From contig JAASSQ010000012.1 in NCBI GenBank assembly GCA_021767845.1, forward strand, positions 1 through 23,128: a stretch of 23,128 nt of DNA, written 5' to 3'. Numbering within the stretch: position 1 is the first letter of the stretch; every line of letters begins with the position of its first letter. The notes under the pieces are model-generated. The model saw nothing but the letters and a program-made list of their open reading frames with translations. It ran no database searches and was not told the DNA's origin. Shown piece after piece: positions 7,471 through 15,292 of the stretch. A program made the position numbers and the translations under genes. The DNA comes from Roseovarius sp. (GTDB taxonomy: Bacteria > Pseudomonadota > Alphaproteobacteria > Rhodobacterales > Rhodobacteraceae).

Positions 7471-9066
7471 TCAGGCCACGTCGAATTCCAGCGGGCGGAC
7501 CTGCTGGAACTTGCCGGTGCCTTCGAGTTGCTTGATGACGGTCGAGTCGACGGGCCCGTCAACGTAAAGCAGCGCGATCGCCTCGCCGCCCGCGTTGGAC
7601 CGCCCAAGGGTGAAGTTGGCGATGTTGACGCCGCTTTCGCCCATCATCTGGCCGAGCGTGCCGATGATGCCCGGCTCGTCGCGGTTGGTGGTGTAAAGCA
7701 TGTGCTGCCCGATCTCGGCGTCGATGTTGATGCCCTTGATCTGGATGAAGCGCGGTTTGCCGTCGCTGAACACCGTGCCGCCGATCGAGCGTTCGCGCTT
7801 GTCGGTCACCACGGTCAGCTTGATGTAGCCCTCGAAGGCGCCCGACTTGTCCTGCTTGGTCGTGCTGATCTTGACGCCGCGTTCCTTGGCCACGATCGGG
7901 GCCGAGACCATGTTCACTTCGGGGTTCACGGATTTCATGATCCCGGCGATGGCCGAACAGGTCAGCGCGTCGAGGTTCATCTCGGACACGACACCGTCAT
8001 AAAGGATGTTGATCGCCTTGATCGGCTCGTCCGTCATCTGGCCGATGAAGTTGCCGAGGTGATCCGACAGCTTGATCCAAGGGCCCATGATCTTGGCCTC
8101 CTCGGCGGTGACCGAGGGCATGTTGAGCGCGTTGGCCACCGCGCCGGTCAGCAGGTAATCCGACATCTGCTCGGCCACCTGCAAGGCCACGTTTTCCTGC
8201 GCCTCGGTTGTCGCGGCGCCCAGGTGCGGGGTGCAGACCACGTTGGGCAGCCCGAAAAGCGGGTTCTCGGTGGCGGGTTCCTCGGCGAACACGTCGAAGC
8301 CCGCGCCCGCGACATGGCCCGATTGCAGCAGGTCGGCCAGCGCCTGTTCATCGACCAGCCCGCCGCGCGCGCAGTTGATGATGCGCACGCCCTTCTTGGT
8401 CTTTTCCAGGTTCTCGCGCGACAGGATGTTGCGGGTCTGGTCGGTCAGCGGAACGTGCAGCGTGATGAAATCCGCCCGCGCCAGCAGCTCGTCCAGTTCG
8501 ACCTTTTCGACCCCCATCTTGTCGGCCTTTTCCTGGCCCAGGAACGGGTCATAGGCGATGACCTTCATCTTCAGGCCGCGGGCGCGGTCGCAGACGATGC
8601 CGCCGATATTGCCCGCCCCGATCACGCCGAGGGTCTTGCCGGTCAGCTCGGTGCCCATGAACCTGGATTTTTCCCATTTGCCCGCCTGGGTCGAAACGCT
8701 GGCCTCGGGTATCTGGCGGGCCACGGCGAACATCATCGCGATGGCGTGTTCGGCGGTGGTGATCATGTTGCCGAAAGGCGTGTTCATCACGATCACGCCT
8801 TTCTTCGACGCGGCCTCCTTGTCGATATTGTCGGTGCCGATGCCGGCGCGGCCGATGACCTTGAGGTTGTCCGCGGCGTCGAGGATCTTTTCGGTGACCT
8901 TGGTGGCCGAACGGATGGCAAGGCCGTCATACTGGCCGATCACCTCGCGCAGCTTGTCCTTGTCCTTGCCCAGGTCGGGCATGAAATCCACGTCGATGCC
9001 GCGATCGCGGAAGATCTGGACGGCAGTTTCGGAAAGCTTGTCGGAAACGAGTACCTTGGGAGCCAT
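7471..9066 (-). CDS. serA: D-3-phosphoglycerate dehydrogenase
   Basis: This 531-residue NAD-dependent enzyme oxidises 3-phosphoglycerate to 3-phosphohydroxypyruvate, the first step of serine synthesis in the cytoplasm. It has the nucleotide-binding GAGNIGG at 151-157 with acidic D173 further on, and catalytic R234 (NCARGGLVDE), E263 (FAEEP) and H281 (TPHLGAATTEAQ). Residues from about 320 form the intervening allosteric domain, and about 455-530 the C-terminal ACT domain (EPGIIGTLGQMMGESG). The length marks the long, ACT-bearing form found in many alphaproteobacteria and in mycobacteria. ATG at 9066 gives the canonical MAPKVLVSDKLS start, with AAGGACCAGGAAC upstream; the 50-residue upstream extension is low-complexity. 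It is the second gene of serC-serA (95-bp gap). Confidence 0.97.
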   Translation of the reverse strand: MAPKVLVSDKLSETAVQIFRDRGIDVDFMPDLGKDKDKLREVIGQYDGLAIRSATKVTEKILDAADNLKVIGRAGIGTDNIDKEAASKKGVIVMNTPFGNMITTAEHAIAMMFAVARQIPEASVSTQAGKWEKSRFMGTELTGKTLGVIGAGNIGGIVCDRARGLKMKVIAYDPFLGQEKADKMGVEKVELDELLARADFITLHVPLTDQTRNILSRENLEKTKKGVRIINCARGGLVDEQALADLLQSGHVAGAGFDVFAEEPATENPLFGLPNVVCTPHLGAATTEAQENVALQVAEQMSDYLLTGAVANALNMPSVTAEEAKIMGPWIKLSDHLGNFIGQMTDEPIKAINILYDGVVSEMNLDALTCSAIAGIMKSVNPEVNMVSAPIVAKERGVKISTTKQDKSGAFEGYIKLTVVTDKRERSIGGTVFSDGKPRFIQIKGINIDAEIGQHMLYTTNRDEPGIIGTLGQMMGESGVNIANFTLGRSNAGGEAIALLYVDGPVDSTVIKQLEGTGKFQQVRPLEFDVA

Positions 9067-9103
9067 GTTCCTGGTCCTTTGCATTTGCATTGTCTGGAGA
9101 GCC

Positions 9104-9124
9104 GGCGCGCGGGGACCGCGCGCC
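9104..9124 (-). promoter_or_regulatory. GC-rich hairpin between serC and serA
   Basis: GGCGCGCGG (9104-9112) pairs perfectly with CCGCGCGCC (9116-9124) around three bases, in the 95-bp gap between the two genes. No U-tract follows on the minus strand, so it looks more like an mRNA-stabilising or processing element than a terminator. Confidence 0.4.
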
Positions 9125-9161
9125 CTGGGGTGTGTTGCGGATGGATTTTCGGGCGGGCCTG

Positions 9162-10316
9162 TCAGGCCGCGTCGGCCAGGGCCTCGATCTCGGACTCGTA
9201 GGCCCATTTGATCCACGGCATCAGCGCGCTGACGTCACTGGCCTCGACCGTGCCACCGCACCAGATCCGCAGGCCCGGCGGCGCGTCGCGATAGGCGCCG
9301 ATGTCATAGGCTACGCCCTCGGCGTCGAGCCGCTTGACCACGGCCTTGGCAAAGGCCGCCCCGTCGGTGATCCGCTCATCGGTGAATTTCAGGCAAACGC
9401 TGGTGTTCGAGCGGTATTCCGGCTGCTCCACCAGGAAGGCGATCCAGTCGTTTTCCGCGACGAAGGTCTGCACCGCGGCCAGGTTCAGGTTGGCGCGGTC
9501 GCGCAGCCCGTCCAGGCCGCCCACCTCGCGCGCCCAGTCGAGCGCCAGCAGGTAGTCTTCGACGCATAGCATCGAGGGAGTGTTGATCGTCGCGCCCTCG
9601 AAGATGCCTTCGTTCAGCTTGCCGCCCTTGGTCAGGCGGAAGATCTTGGGCAGGGGCCAGGGCGGGGTGTAGCTTTCCAGCCGCTCCACGGCGCGCGGCG
9701 ACAGGATCAGCATCCCGTGCGCGGCCTCGCCGCCCAGGACCTTCTGCCAGGAGAAGGTGGTCACATCCAGCTTGTCCCAGGGCAGGCGCTGGGCGAAGGC
9801 GGCGGAGGTGGCGTCGCAGATCGTCAAGCCCTTGCGGTCGGACTTGATCCAGTCGCCATTGGGCACGCGCGCGCCGCTGGTGGTGCCGTTCCAGGTGAAC
9901 ACCACGTCATTGTCGGTATCGACCGTGGACAGGTCCACGATCTCGCCATAGGGCGCTTCCTTGACCGCGGCGTCGAGCTTGAGCTGCTTGACCGCGTCGG
10001 TCACCCAGCCGGCGCCGAAGCTTTCCCAGGCCAGCATCTCGACCTTGCGTTCGCCCAGAAGGCTCCACATCGCCATTTCCACGGCGCCGGTATCCGAGGC
10101 GGGAACGATCCCGATGCGGTAATCGCCGGGGATGCCGAGGATCTCGCGGGTGCCTTCGATGGCGGCTTTGAGCTTGTCCTTGCCGACGGCGGCACGGTGG
10201 CTGCGCCCCAGGGGCGCGTCGGCCAGCTTGCTGAGATCGAATGTGGGGGGTTTGGCGCAGGGGCCAGAGGAAAAACGCGGGTTGGCCGGCCGCGTCGCCG
10301 GTTTCTGTATCGTCAT
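9162..10316 (-). CDS. serC: Phosphoserine aminotransferase
   Basis: This 384-residue PLP enzyme converts 3-phosphohydroxypyruvate and glutamate to phosphoserine and 2-oxoglutarate, the second step of serine synthesis. Visible features are the N-terminal NPRFSSGPCAKPP, GRSHR (37-41), D168 in ICDATSA, which pairs with the pyridine nitrogen, and the Schiff-base lysine K192 in TTFSWQKVLGGE. The sequence type matches the alphaproteobacterial branch (TIGR01365-like) rather than the E. coli-length enzyme. ATG at 10316 is preferred to the far longer open frame because GGAAGGATACC lies at the right spacing and the protein begins with the expected N terminus. It heads the serC-serA operon and is divergent from serB, so the three serine genes share one locus. 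A leader structure overlaps its ribosome binding site. Confidence 0.97.
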   Translation of the reverse strand: MTIQKPATRPANPRFSSGPCAKPPTFDLSKLADAPLGRSHRAAVGKDKLKAAIEGTREILGIPGDYRIGIVPASDTGAVEMAMWSLLGERKVEMLAWESFGAGWVTDAVKQLKLDAAVKEAPYGEIVDLSTVDTDNDVVFTWNGTTSGARVPNGDWIKSDRKGLTICDATSAAFAQRLPWDKLDVTTFSWQKVLGGEAAHGMLILSPRAVERLESYTPPWPLPKIFRLTKGGKLNEGIFEGATINTPSMLCVEDYLLALDWAREVGGLDGLRDRANLNLAAVQTFVAENDWIAFLVEQPEYRSNTSVCLKFTDERITDGAAFAKAVVKRLDAEGVAYDIGAYRDAPPGLRIWCGGTVEASDVSALMPWIKWAYESEIEALADAA

Positions 10317-10320
10317 TGCT

Positions 10321-10378
10321 GGTATCCTTCCAGATATACGCCCCTCGTTGGGGAGGGGTGTCCCACGGACGGGGATAC
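10321..10378 (-). ncRNA. serC leader-like regulatory RNA; closing stem masks the serC ribosome binding site
   Basis: On the minus strand, GTATCC (10378-10373) pairs with GGATAC (10327-10322), and the second arm lies inside the GGAAGGATACC ribosome binding site of serC. Inside are two further stems: GTCC/GGAC around a three-base loop (10360-10370) and CCCCT/AGGGG (10341-10358). This makes a three-way junction just before the start codon. Established knowledge: Rfam lists a serC leader upstream of serC-serA in alphaproteobacteria, with the last stem overlapping the serC ribosome binding site. The match here is by position and architecture; a covariance-model search was not run. The ligand or trigger is not known. 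Confidence 0.7.
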
Positions 10379-10475
10379 GGCCAAGCCGGGACTTTCGCAA
10401 GTGCAGAAATGTCGCTATAGCGCCGGTCGAGTGCCCGAATGCGACCCTTTTGATTACGATCGGAAACCTGCCGCC

Positions 10476-11348
10476 ATGTATATCGCCTCGCTGATTGCGC
10501 CCGCAGGCGTGCTGGACCCCGCGCTGGTTGACGCGCTTCGCAACGCCTGGGGCGGGGGGGACGTGCAGTGGCTGTCGCCCGACGAGGCGGCGGAGTTCCC
10601 GCTGGCGCAGGTGCCCGGCAACCGCTGGGACATCTGGGCCGAGTTGCAGGACCAGCGCGTCGATCTGGTGGTGCAGCCCGCCGAGGGGCGGCGCAAGCGG
10701 ATGCTGCTGGCCGACATGGACAGCACGATGATCCGGCAGGAATGCATCGACGAGCTGGCCGATGTGGCCGGCGTCGGCGATCAGGTGAAAGAGATCACCG
10801 CCCGCGCCATGAACGGCGAGCTGGATTTCGAAGGCGCGCTGCTGGAGCGGGTCGCGCTTCTCAAGGGGCTGGACGCGGGCGTGATCGAGCAGGTTCTGGC
10901 CGAGCGCATCACCTACATGCCGGGCGGTGCCGAACTGGTGGCGACAATGACCGCGCAGGGCGCGCATTGCGTCCTGGTCTCGGGCGGGTTCACGGCCTTC
11001 ACCGCGCGGGTCGCGGCCGATTTGGGGTTTCACGAGAACCGCGCCAACACCCTGCTGATCGAGGAGGGCGCGCTGACCGGCGACGTGGCTCGCCCGATCC
11101 TGGGCCGCGAGGCCAAGGTGCAGGCGCTGCAGGAAACCACCGAGCGGCTGGGCCTGTCCCCCGCCGAGGTGATCGCCGTGGGCGACGGTGCGAACGATCT
11201 GGGGATGCTGGGGCTGGCCGGGGCAGGGGTGGCGCTGCATGCCAAGCCCTCGGTCGCGGCGCAATGCGACATCCGCGTCAATCACGGGGATCTGACCGCA
11301 CTGCTGTTCCTGCAGGGCTATGATCGTGGCAGCTTCGTCACAGGCTGA
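10476..11348 (+). CDS. serB: Phosphoserine phosphatase
   Basis: This 290-residue HAD-superfamily phosphatase removes phosphate from phosphoserine, the last step of serine synthesis. HAD motif I is D80-M-D82-S-T with the nucleophile D80. Motif II is S169 in LVSGGF, motif III is K214, and motif IV is GDGANDLGM with D237 and D241. The N-terminal 70 residues form a divergent ACT-like regulatory region. ATG at 10476 follows a 159-bp intergenic region shared with the divergent serC; no strong Shine-Dalgarno is visible, but the upstream frame lacks family sequence. Together with serC and serA it supplies the complete route from 3-phosphoglycerate to serine within 3.9 kb. Confidence 0.96.
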   Translation: MYIASLIAPAGVLDPALVDALRNAWGGGDVQWLSPDEAAEFPLAQVPGNRWDIWAELQDQRVDLVVQPAEGRRKRMLLADMDSTMIRQECIDELADVAGVGDQVKEITARAMNGELDFEGALLERVALLKGLDAGVIEQVLAERITYMPGGAELVATMTAQGAHCVLVSGGFTAFTARVAADLGFHENRANTLLIEEGALTGDVARPILGREAKVQALQETTERLGLSPAEVIAVGDGANDLGMLGLAGAGVALHAKPSVAAQCDIRVNHGDLTALLFLQGYDRGSFVTG

Positions 11349-11368
11349 GGTCTGATCCGCCCATCAAA

Positions 11369-11417
11369 CAGGCACCCGGCGCCGCCGCGCATGAGCGGGG
11401 GCCGCCCCGCGTGCCTG
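11369..11417 (+). terminator. Imperfect long hairpin downstream of serB
   Basis: An outer CAGGCAC/GTGCCTG pair (11369-11375, 11411-11417) encloses an inner GCGGGG/CCCCGC hairpin (11395-11410, loop GCCG). It lies 20 bp after the serB stop and before the sodium channel gene. No U-tract follows, so termination is only suggested. Confidence 0.4.
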
Positions 11418-11476
11418 CCCGCTTGCAGCCCGCGCCGCGCTGCCCCATATCATGCCGCATGAGCGGACAGGCAGAC

Positions 11477-12268
11477 ATGACCTCTTCAACATTCCGGGCC
11501 AGGGTGGCGTCGATCATCGACCGTCGCGGCGTGCAGAATTTCATCCTCGGCGTGATCCTGTTCAATGCCGTGATCCTCGGGATGGAAACCTCCGATGCGA
11601 TCATGGCCGCGGCCGGCCCGCTGATCCTGACTCTGGATACGATCTGCCTGTCCATCTTCGTGGCCGAGATCGCCGCGAAACTGGTGGCGCGTGGTCCCTT
11701 GACCTTCTTCAGGAGCGGCTGGAACATCTTCGATTTCGTGATCGTCGGCATCTCGCTGGTGCCGGCGGGGCAAGGCCTGAGCGTGCTGCGCGCGCTGCGC
11801 ATCCTGCGCCTGCTGCGGGTGCTGTCGGTCACCCCGTCGCTGCGCCGCGTGGTCGAGGGGTTGATGAGCGCGCTGCCCGGCATGGGCTCGGTCTTTCTGC
11901 TGATGGGCATCATCTTCTATATCGGGTCGGTCATGGCCACGAAGCTCTTTGGCGCGACCTTCCCCGAATGGTTCGGCACGCTGGGGCTGTCGGCTTATTC
12001 GCTGTTCCAGATCATGACGCTGGAAAGCTGGTCGATGGGCATCGTGCGCCCGGTGATGGAGGTCTATCCCCACGCCTGGGCGTTTTTCGTGCCCTTCATC
12101 CTGGTTACGACCTTCGCAGTGGTGAACCTTGTCGTCGGTCTGATCGTGAACTCGATGCAGGACGCCCACCACGCGGAGGACGCCGAGAAGACCGACAGCT
12201 ACCGCGACGAGGTGCTGTCACGCCTCGACCGGATCGAGGCGGCGCTGGACAAGCGGGATGCGGGCTGA
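11477..12268 (+). CDS. Bacterial voltage-gated sodium channel (BacNav type)
   Basis: This 263-residue protein is a six-transmembrane ion channel subunit that assembles as a tetramer in the inner membrane. S1-S3 span about 20-95. S4 is about 101-130 and carries gating arginines every third residue (R105, R108, R111, R114). S5 is about 137-157. The pore has the selectivity filter TLESWS at 181-186 in FQIMTLESWSMGIV, nearly identical to the NaChBac/NavAb filter that selects sodium. S6 spans about 203-227, followed by an acidic neck and a short C-terminal coiled coil (about 245-260), as in tetramerising BacNav tails. Starts at 11459 and 11477 are both possible; 11477 is chosen for a GGACAGG just upstream and a better N-terminal length. 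Relatives are common in marine and alkaliphilic bacteria, where roles in motility, pH and sodium homeostasis have been proposed. Confidence 0.93.
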   Translation: MTSSTFRARVASIIDRRGVQNFILGVILFNAVILGMETSDAIMAAAGPLILTLDTICLSIFVAEIAAKLVARGPLTFFRSGWNIFDFVIVGISLVPAGQGLSVLRALRILRLLRVLSVTPSLRRVVEGLMSALPGMGSVFLLMGIIFYIGSVMATKLFGATFPEWFGTLGLSAYSLFQIMTLESWSMGIVRPVMEVYPHAWAFFVPFILVTTFAVVNLVVGLIVNSMQDAHHAEDAEKTDSYRDEVLSRLDRIEAALDKRDAG

Positions 12269-12433
12269 GGCGTTCGCCGGGACGCGAAGCTTTCGGCAAC
12301 TGGCTGTCGGCCGCGTGTGTGATGAAAAAGGGGCGGCCGGGAAGCGATCTCGCCGCAGCCTGAGTCGGGCACCAACGGAAGGTGCGCGCGACAAGCGTGC
12401 TTTTCACAGCGTTCCAACGGCTCTCCACAATTC

Positions 12434-12847
12434 CTAGAAGCCGTGAAGCCTTTTTGCCCACTGCAGGCCGATAAAGAGGCCTTTGATACGGGGGAGAATA
12501 CCTAGTGCCAGAACCGTCGCGAGCGCCATCATCGACAGGGCGACCCAGAGTGGCTCGGGGTCGAACAGGGAATAAATCAAACCGAACATCGGAAAGATGA
12601 TCGCAACCACGACCAAGAGGGTGAAATAAGCGGGCCCGTCATCGACGCTTGCGTGAAGAAGTTCCTGCCCGCAACAGTCGCATTCGTCTTTAACCTTGAG
12701 GTAACCGGAGAGGATTCTTCCGTTTCCACAAGATGGGCACTTCAGCTGCAGGCCTCTGAAGATTGCTGTTCGCGTATCGCGTTCCCCGGCTGTTGGCATG
12801 ACATAATCCGTATTGCTCGCGTCTGTTCCATGCGTCACGTCAGTCAT
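12434..12847 (-). CDS. DUF983 family membrane protein
   Basis: This 137-residue protein belongs to the DUF983 family. It has an N-terminal RGLQLKCPSCGNGRIL zinc-ribbon-like pair (C37, C40), a second cysteine group (C56, C58, C59 in ECDCCGQ), the family motif DDGPAYF at 69-75, two hydrophobic segments (about 77-95 and 99-117), and the conserved C terminus LQWAKRLHGF. It is predicted to be an inner-membrane protein with a cytoplasmic metal-binding head. The family's function is unknown. Several starts are possible: ATG at 12847 is chosen by comparison with the usual family length, while 12922 and 12799 are alternatives and none has a strong Shine-Dalgarno. The DNA here looks less GC-rich than the flanking core genes. 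Confidence 0.85.
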   Translation of the reverse strand: MTDVTHGTDASNTDYVMPTAGERDTRTAIFRGLQLKCPSCGNGRILSGYLKVKDECDCCGQELLHASVDDGPAYFTLLVVVAIIFPMFGLIYSLFDPEPLWVALSMMALATVLALGILPRIKGLFIGLQWAKRLHGF

Positions 12848-13192
12848 TGCATGATGCCATCGGAACAGCAACAAGACCCCATCATGGAGCCCTTCGAGAC
12901 CCTTACTCTGAAGGTCGGCCATCACGGATTAATACCAGGATCTGAAGGTCCGATGTCGATCTGCGCTGTCATTGCCCCGTGGTGGTGAGCGCGCAGTGCC
13001 TTGCAGCGCCCTGGCCCATCCCCGAAGGCCTTTTGAGCAAAGGCGCCGCGCTCCGCGAAATCCTACCGCGACCGCGCCGATTCAAGAACCATGTCTTGGA
13101 GATTGGCCTGCCCGGTCTTCACGTCACGAGTTGGAGTGCCGTTGCGTGGGGCGCCGGAGCGTTTCGTTTGGGGTAAGGGCTGCTTTTCAGTG
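12848..13192. other. Gene-poor stretch of 345 bp
   Basis: No convincing gene is visible between the DUF983 start and the CTERM protein stop. Short open frames here (for example 12979-13176, plus strand) match no family that I recognise. One 6-bp hairpin, GCCTTT/AAAGGC at 13028-13044, could lie in the 3' UTR of the CTERM gene. The stretch should also hold the promoter of the DUF983 gene, but no clear -35/-10 pair was found. Confidence 0.6.
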
Positions 13193-13939
13193 TCAGCCGG
13201 ATTTGCGGTTCTTTCGCCGACCCAAGGTAGCCAGCCCGCCAAGTGCCCCGATCAAAAGGAACCCTGCGGCCGGAAGTGGAATGGGCGACGCGGTGACAAG
13301 GTTTTGGCTGTATTGCGGATTTCCACGCGAGTCACTCGATTCCAGGAAGGTGAGCTTGTAGGGCTGCGCCACGCTGCCATTGATCCCGGCCAGCAGTTGA
13401 TTGGCCCGGGTCACGCCCGCCGAATAACCGGATGCCCGGAAATCGCCCGATGCGGCATCGAAAGCGCCAGCCACGATCGTGTCGTCGCCTTCGAACACGA
13501 CTTCCCACAAAGCCAGTTGGAAGCCGACCGAGTCCGCGTCGGTGGTCAGATCCAGCATGGAATAGGCGGTGTCATACAGTTTTTGAACCCAGGACTTGCG
13601 CGCCAGAGACAAGGCGGTCGTGTTCGAATATGGCACGAAGCCGGTGCTGTCTTCGGTGACGTCGTATTTCGACGACAGGCGCAGGCGGTCATCGATATCC
13701 AGGCAGAACGCGATGAAATCCCCGAGCACCGGAGCCTTCAGCGCGAACGCGCCGACGCTTGCACGGATGCTGCCAGCCTGATCATCGGTGATGGTCATGG
13801 CCTTGTTGCCATAGGGCCCGTGAGTGTTCGAAGCCTGTTTGCTAACCTCGACAGTTGCCGCGTCGGCCGCCCCGGTAAACAGGGCGAACGACGCCGCAAC
13901 CACAAAGGATTTGGTCATTGAAAAAATTTGCATATTCAT
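13193..13939 (-). CDS. Secreted protein with VPLPA-CTERM-type exosortase sorting signal
   Basis: The 248-residue product has a Sec signal peptide (about 1-27: a lysine, the hydrophobic FVVAASFALF, then ADA before residue 28). Its C terminus is a tripartite sorting signal: the PIPLPAAG motif (219-226), a hydrophobic helix (about 226-240), and the basic tail RRKNRK (241-246). Established knowledge: this form, VPLPA-CTERM, is recognised by exosortase D (XrtD) in Rhodobacterales and relatives. The motif here reads I-P-L-P-A rather than V-P-L-P-A. The 190-residue middle is unique to me; it contains one cysteine (C79) and no domain that I recognise. The cognate xrtD lies 4.4 kb away in the same window. 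ATG at 13939 is used, but the ATG at 13918, giving a shorter signal peptide, is equally credible. The protein is expected to be exported and then cleaved or anchored; its role is unknown. Confidence 0.88.
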   Translation of the reverse strand: MNMQIFSMTKSFVVAASFALFTGAADAATVEVSKQASNTHGPYGNKAMTITDDQAGSIRASVGAFALKAPVLGDFIAFCLDIDDRLRLSSKYDVTEDSTGFVPYSNTTALSLARKSWVQKLYDTAYSMLDLTTDADSVGFQLALWEVVFEGDDTIVAGAFDAASGDFRASGYSAGVTRANQLLAGINGSVAQPYKLTFLESSDSRGNPQYSQNLVTASPIPLPAAGFLLIGALGGLATLGRRKNRKSG

Positions 13940-13943
13940 TTAC

Positions 13944-13955
13944 TCGGATATTCGA
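13944..13955. promoter_or_regulatory. Near-palindrome TCGGATATTCGA before the CTERM gene
   Basis: This 12-bp near-palindrome (one mismatched pair) lies 5 bp upstream of the CTERM protein start, in an AT-rich 5' region. It shares TCGGAT with the dyad upstream of xrtD. A common regulator is only a suggestion. Confidence 0.2.
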
Positions 13956-14178
13956 TTTAAAAACTTAAACACGACGCCAGAGCGCTACATTTCACCACAC
14001 GATGGTCACAATCAGGTCATAATCCGGGGCATTCCCTAGCAAATCAACAACTACCACCCCTGGTTGTGATCAAACTGGCGACCACTCGAAAATTGCAACT
14101 TCAGATAGTATTTGTTCGGGAAATCCGGCGTCCTGACAACTTATTGTTGCTCGATCGGGAGCAATGGTTGCCCGCGAA

Positions 14179-15027
14179 TCAACTTTGCCGTTTGTCGTCT
14201 GGCTGGCAGCTTGGCCAGAAATCGGCCGGTTTTCCGAAACGGTCGAGAAAGCGCGCGGCATCCGGGCGAACGCGGTGGGTGACCTCGGCGCGCAGAGCAG
14301 GGGTCCATGCGATGCCCGCGTCGATCGGGGCCGCAACGCGCCGTTTCAGCGCCAGCTTGAGGCGATGCGGCACAAGGTGCTTGTAGGTTTCGAACCCCCG
14401 CATGCGGCGCAAGGCCTTGACCACCGGCGGATCTACGATCTTCTCGGCGCGTGTATTGGCGGGTTTGCGTTCCGCCATGGTGCTTGCGGAGTCAGGGATC
14501 TCAAGGAAACGGCACAGATCGCGGATGACGGCGGGCTTGTCGGCGAGGTAGTCTTCGAAGAAGATCACGTGGATCCGGGACTCGGGGAAACGTTCTGTGA
14601 ATATGGTGTAGACTTGCTCGTAAAGGCTTCCTTGAAGCAGGCCCCACTCGTGCATGGCGCGGGAAAACTCGACAGGCGCGCGCCCGTTGGCCAGCTCCTG
14701 GACATATGCCGACTCGATCCGGACAATCGGGTCGCGAACCATGTAGATCAATCGCACATCGGGCAGAGCGGCATGGATGCGATCTGCCACCCGGCCGGCG
14801 CGCCGGCCGGTCGCATAATCCGGTGAGCCTTCCATAATGATTTTCTGACCAGTGGGGCGAAACAGCGAGCGATAGTAGTCGAGGCCGCGATCGTACCGGG
14901 CCGAGAAGAACCGCGTTTCCTTCGATGGGTACATCCAGATGTCGGGATGGTGCTGCAAGTCACTGCACAGACTGGTGGTGCCCGCTTTGGCGGCACCGAT
15001 CAGGATCGTGTTGGGCAGGGAAGGCAT
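14179..15027 (-). CDS. Sulfotransferase (Sulfotransfer_1-type)
   Basis: The 282-residue product is a PAPS-dependent sulfotransferase, which moves sulfate from 3'-phosphoadenosine-5'-phosphosulfate to a hydroxyl or amine. The 5'-phosphosulfate loop is IGAAKAGTTSL (10-20, K14). The 3'-phosphate motif is VRDPIVRIESAY (97-108, R98, S106). The sequence YPSKETRFFS (33-42) resembles the region after the loop in heparan-sulfate-type and bacterial carbohydrate sulfotransferases. No signal peptide or membrane segment is seen, so it likely works in the cytoplasm on a glycan or lipid-linked precursor. The frame is open to 15261, but the conserved fold starts at ATG 15027; no strong Shine-Dalgarno is visible. 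It is divergent from the next sulfotransferase across 265 bp. The acceptor cannot be predicted. Confidence 0.88.
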   Translation of the reverse strand: MPSLPNTILIGAAKAGTTSLCSDLQHHPDIWMYPSKETRFFSARYDRGLDYYRSLFRPTGQKIIMEGSPDYATGRRAGRVADRIHAALPDVRLIYMVRDPIVRIESAYVQELANGRAPVEFSRAMHEWGLLQGSLYEQVYTIFTERFPESRIHVIFFEDYLADKPAVIRDLCRFLEIPDSASTMAERKPANTRAEKIVDPPVVKALRRMRGFETYKHLVPHRLKLALKRRVAAPIDAGIAWTPALRAEVTHRVRPDAARFLDRFGKPADFWPSCQPDDKRQS

Positions 15028-15292
15028 CAAGGGCCGCTCATCAGTTGCGTCATCGGAAATCAGGATATCAGAAATACGTGTCCATCCCGCGTGGTGAGAT
15101 CGCGATGGCGTTGACAGGCTGAGATCATGGCCTGACCGGTGCTGCGTTTGCAAGCGCGCCAGATCAGATGCCGGTGCGAACATCTGCACAAAGTGCATTG
15201 AACTTGATCGCGTTGCGGAATCGGGCAACGCTGCAGCGTGGGTATGGAGGCCCCGGTGCAAAGCGGACGGGATGCGGCAGGAGGTGGAGTTG

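Noticed and set aside
6877..9201. 774-codon plus-strand open frame antisense to the phosphatase and serA
   Set aside because: Histidine- and glycine-rich shadow of minus-strand codons; serA and the phosphatase are secure.
12308..12339. CGGCCGC/GCGGCCG inverted repeat as the terminator of the sodium channel gene
   Set aside because: The 18-base loop and lack of a U-tract make it weak; the palindromic words are common in such DNA.
12979..13176. Possible 65-residue protein in the gap upstream of DUF983
   Set aside because: No family resemblance and no ribosome binding site; kept only as a note on the gap.
13940..14060. Sigma-54 promoter upstream of the CTERM gene, as in some PEP-CTERM systems
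   Set aside because: TGGC is present on the minus strand but the -12 GC element at the correct spacing is missing.
15111..15116. TTGACA as a -35 box between the two sulfotransferases
   Set aside because: No acceptable -10 hexamer 16-18 bp downstream on the plus strand.
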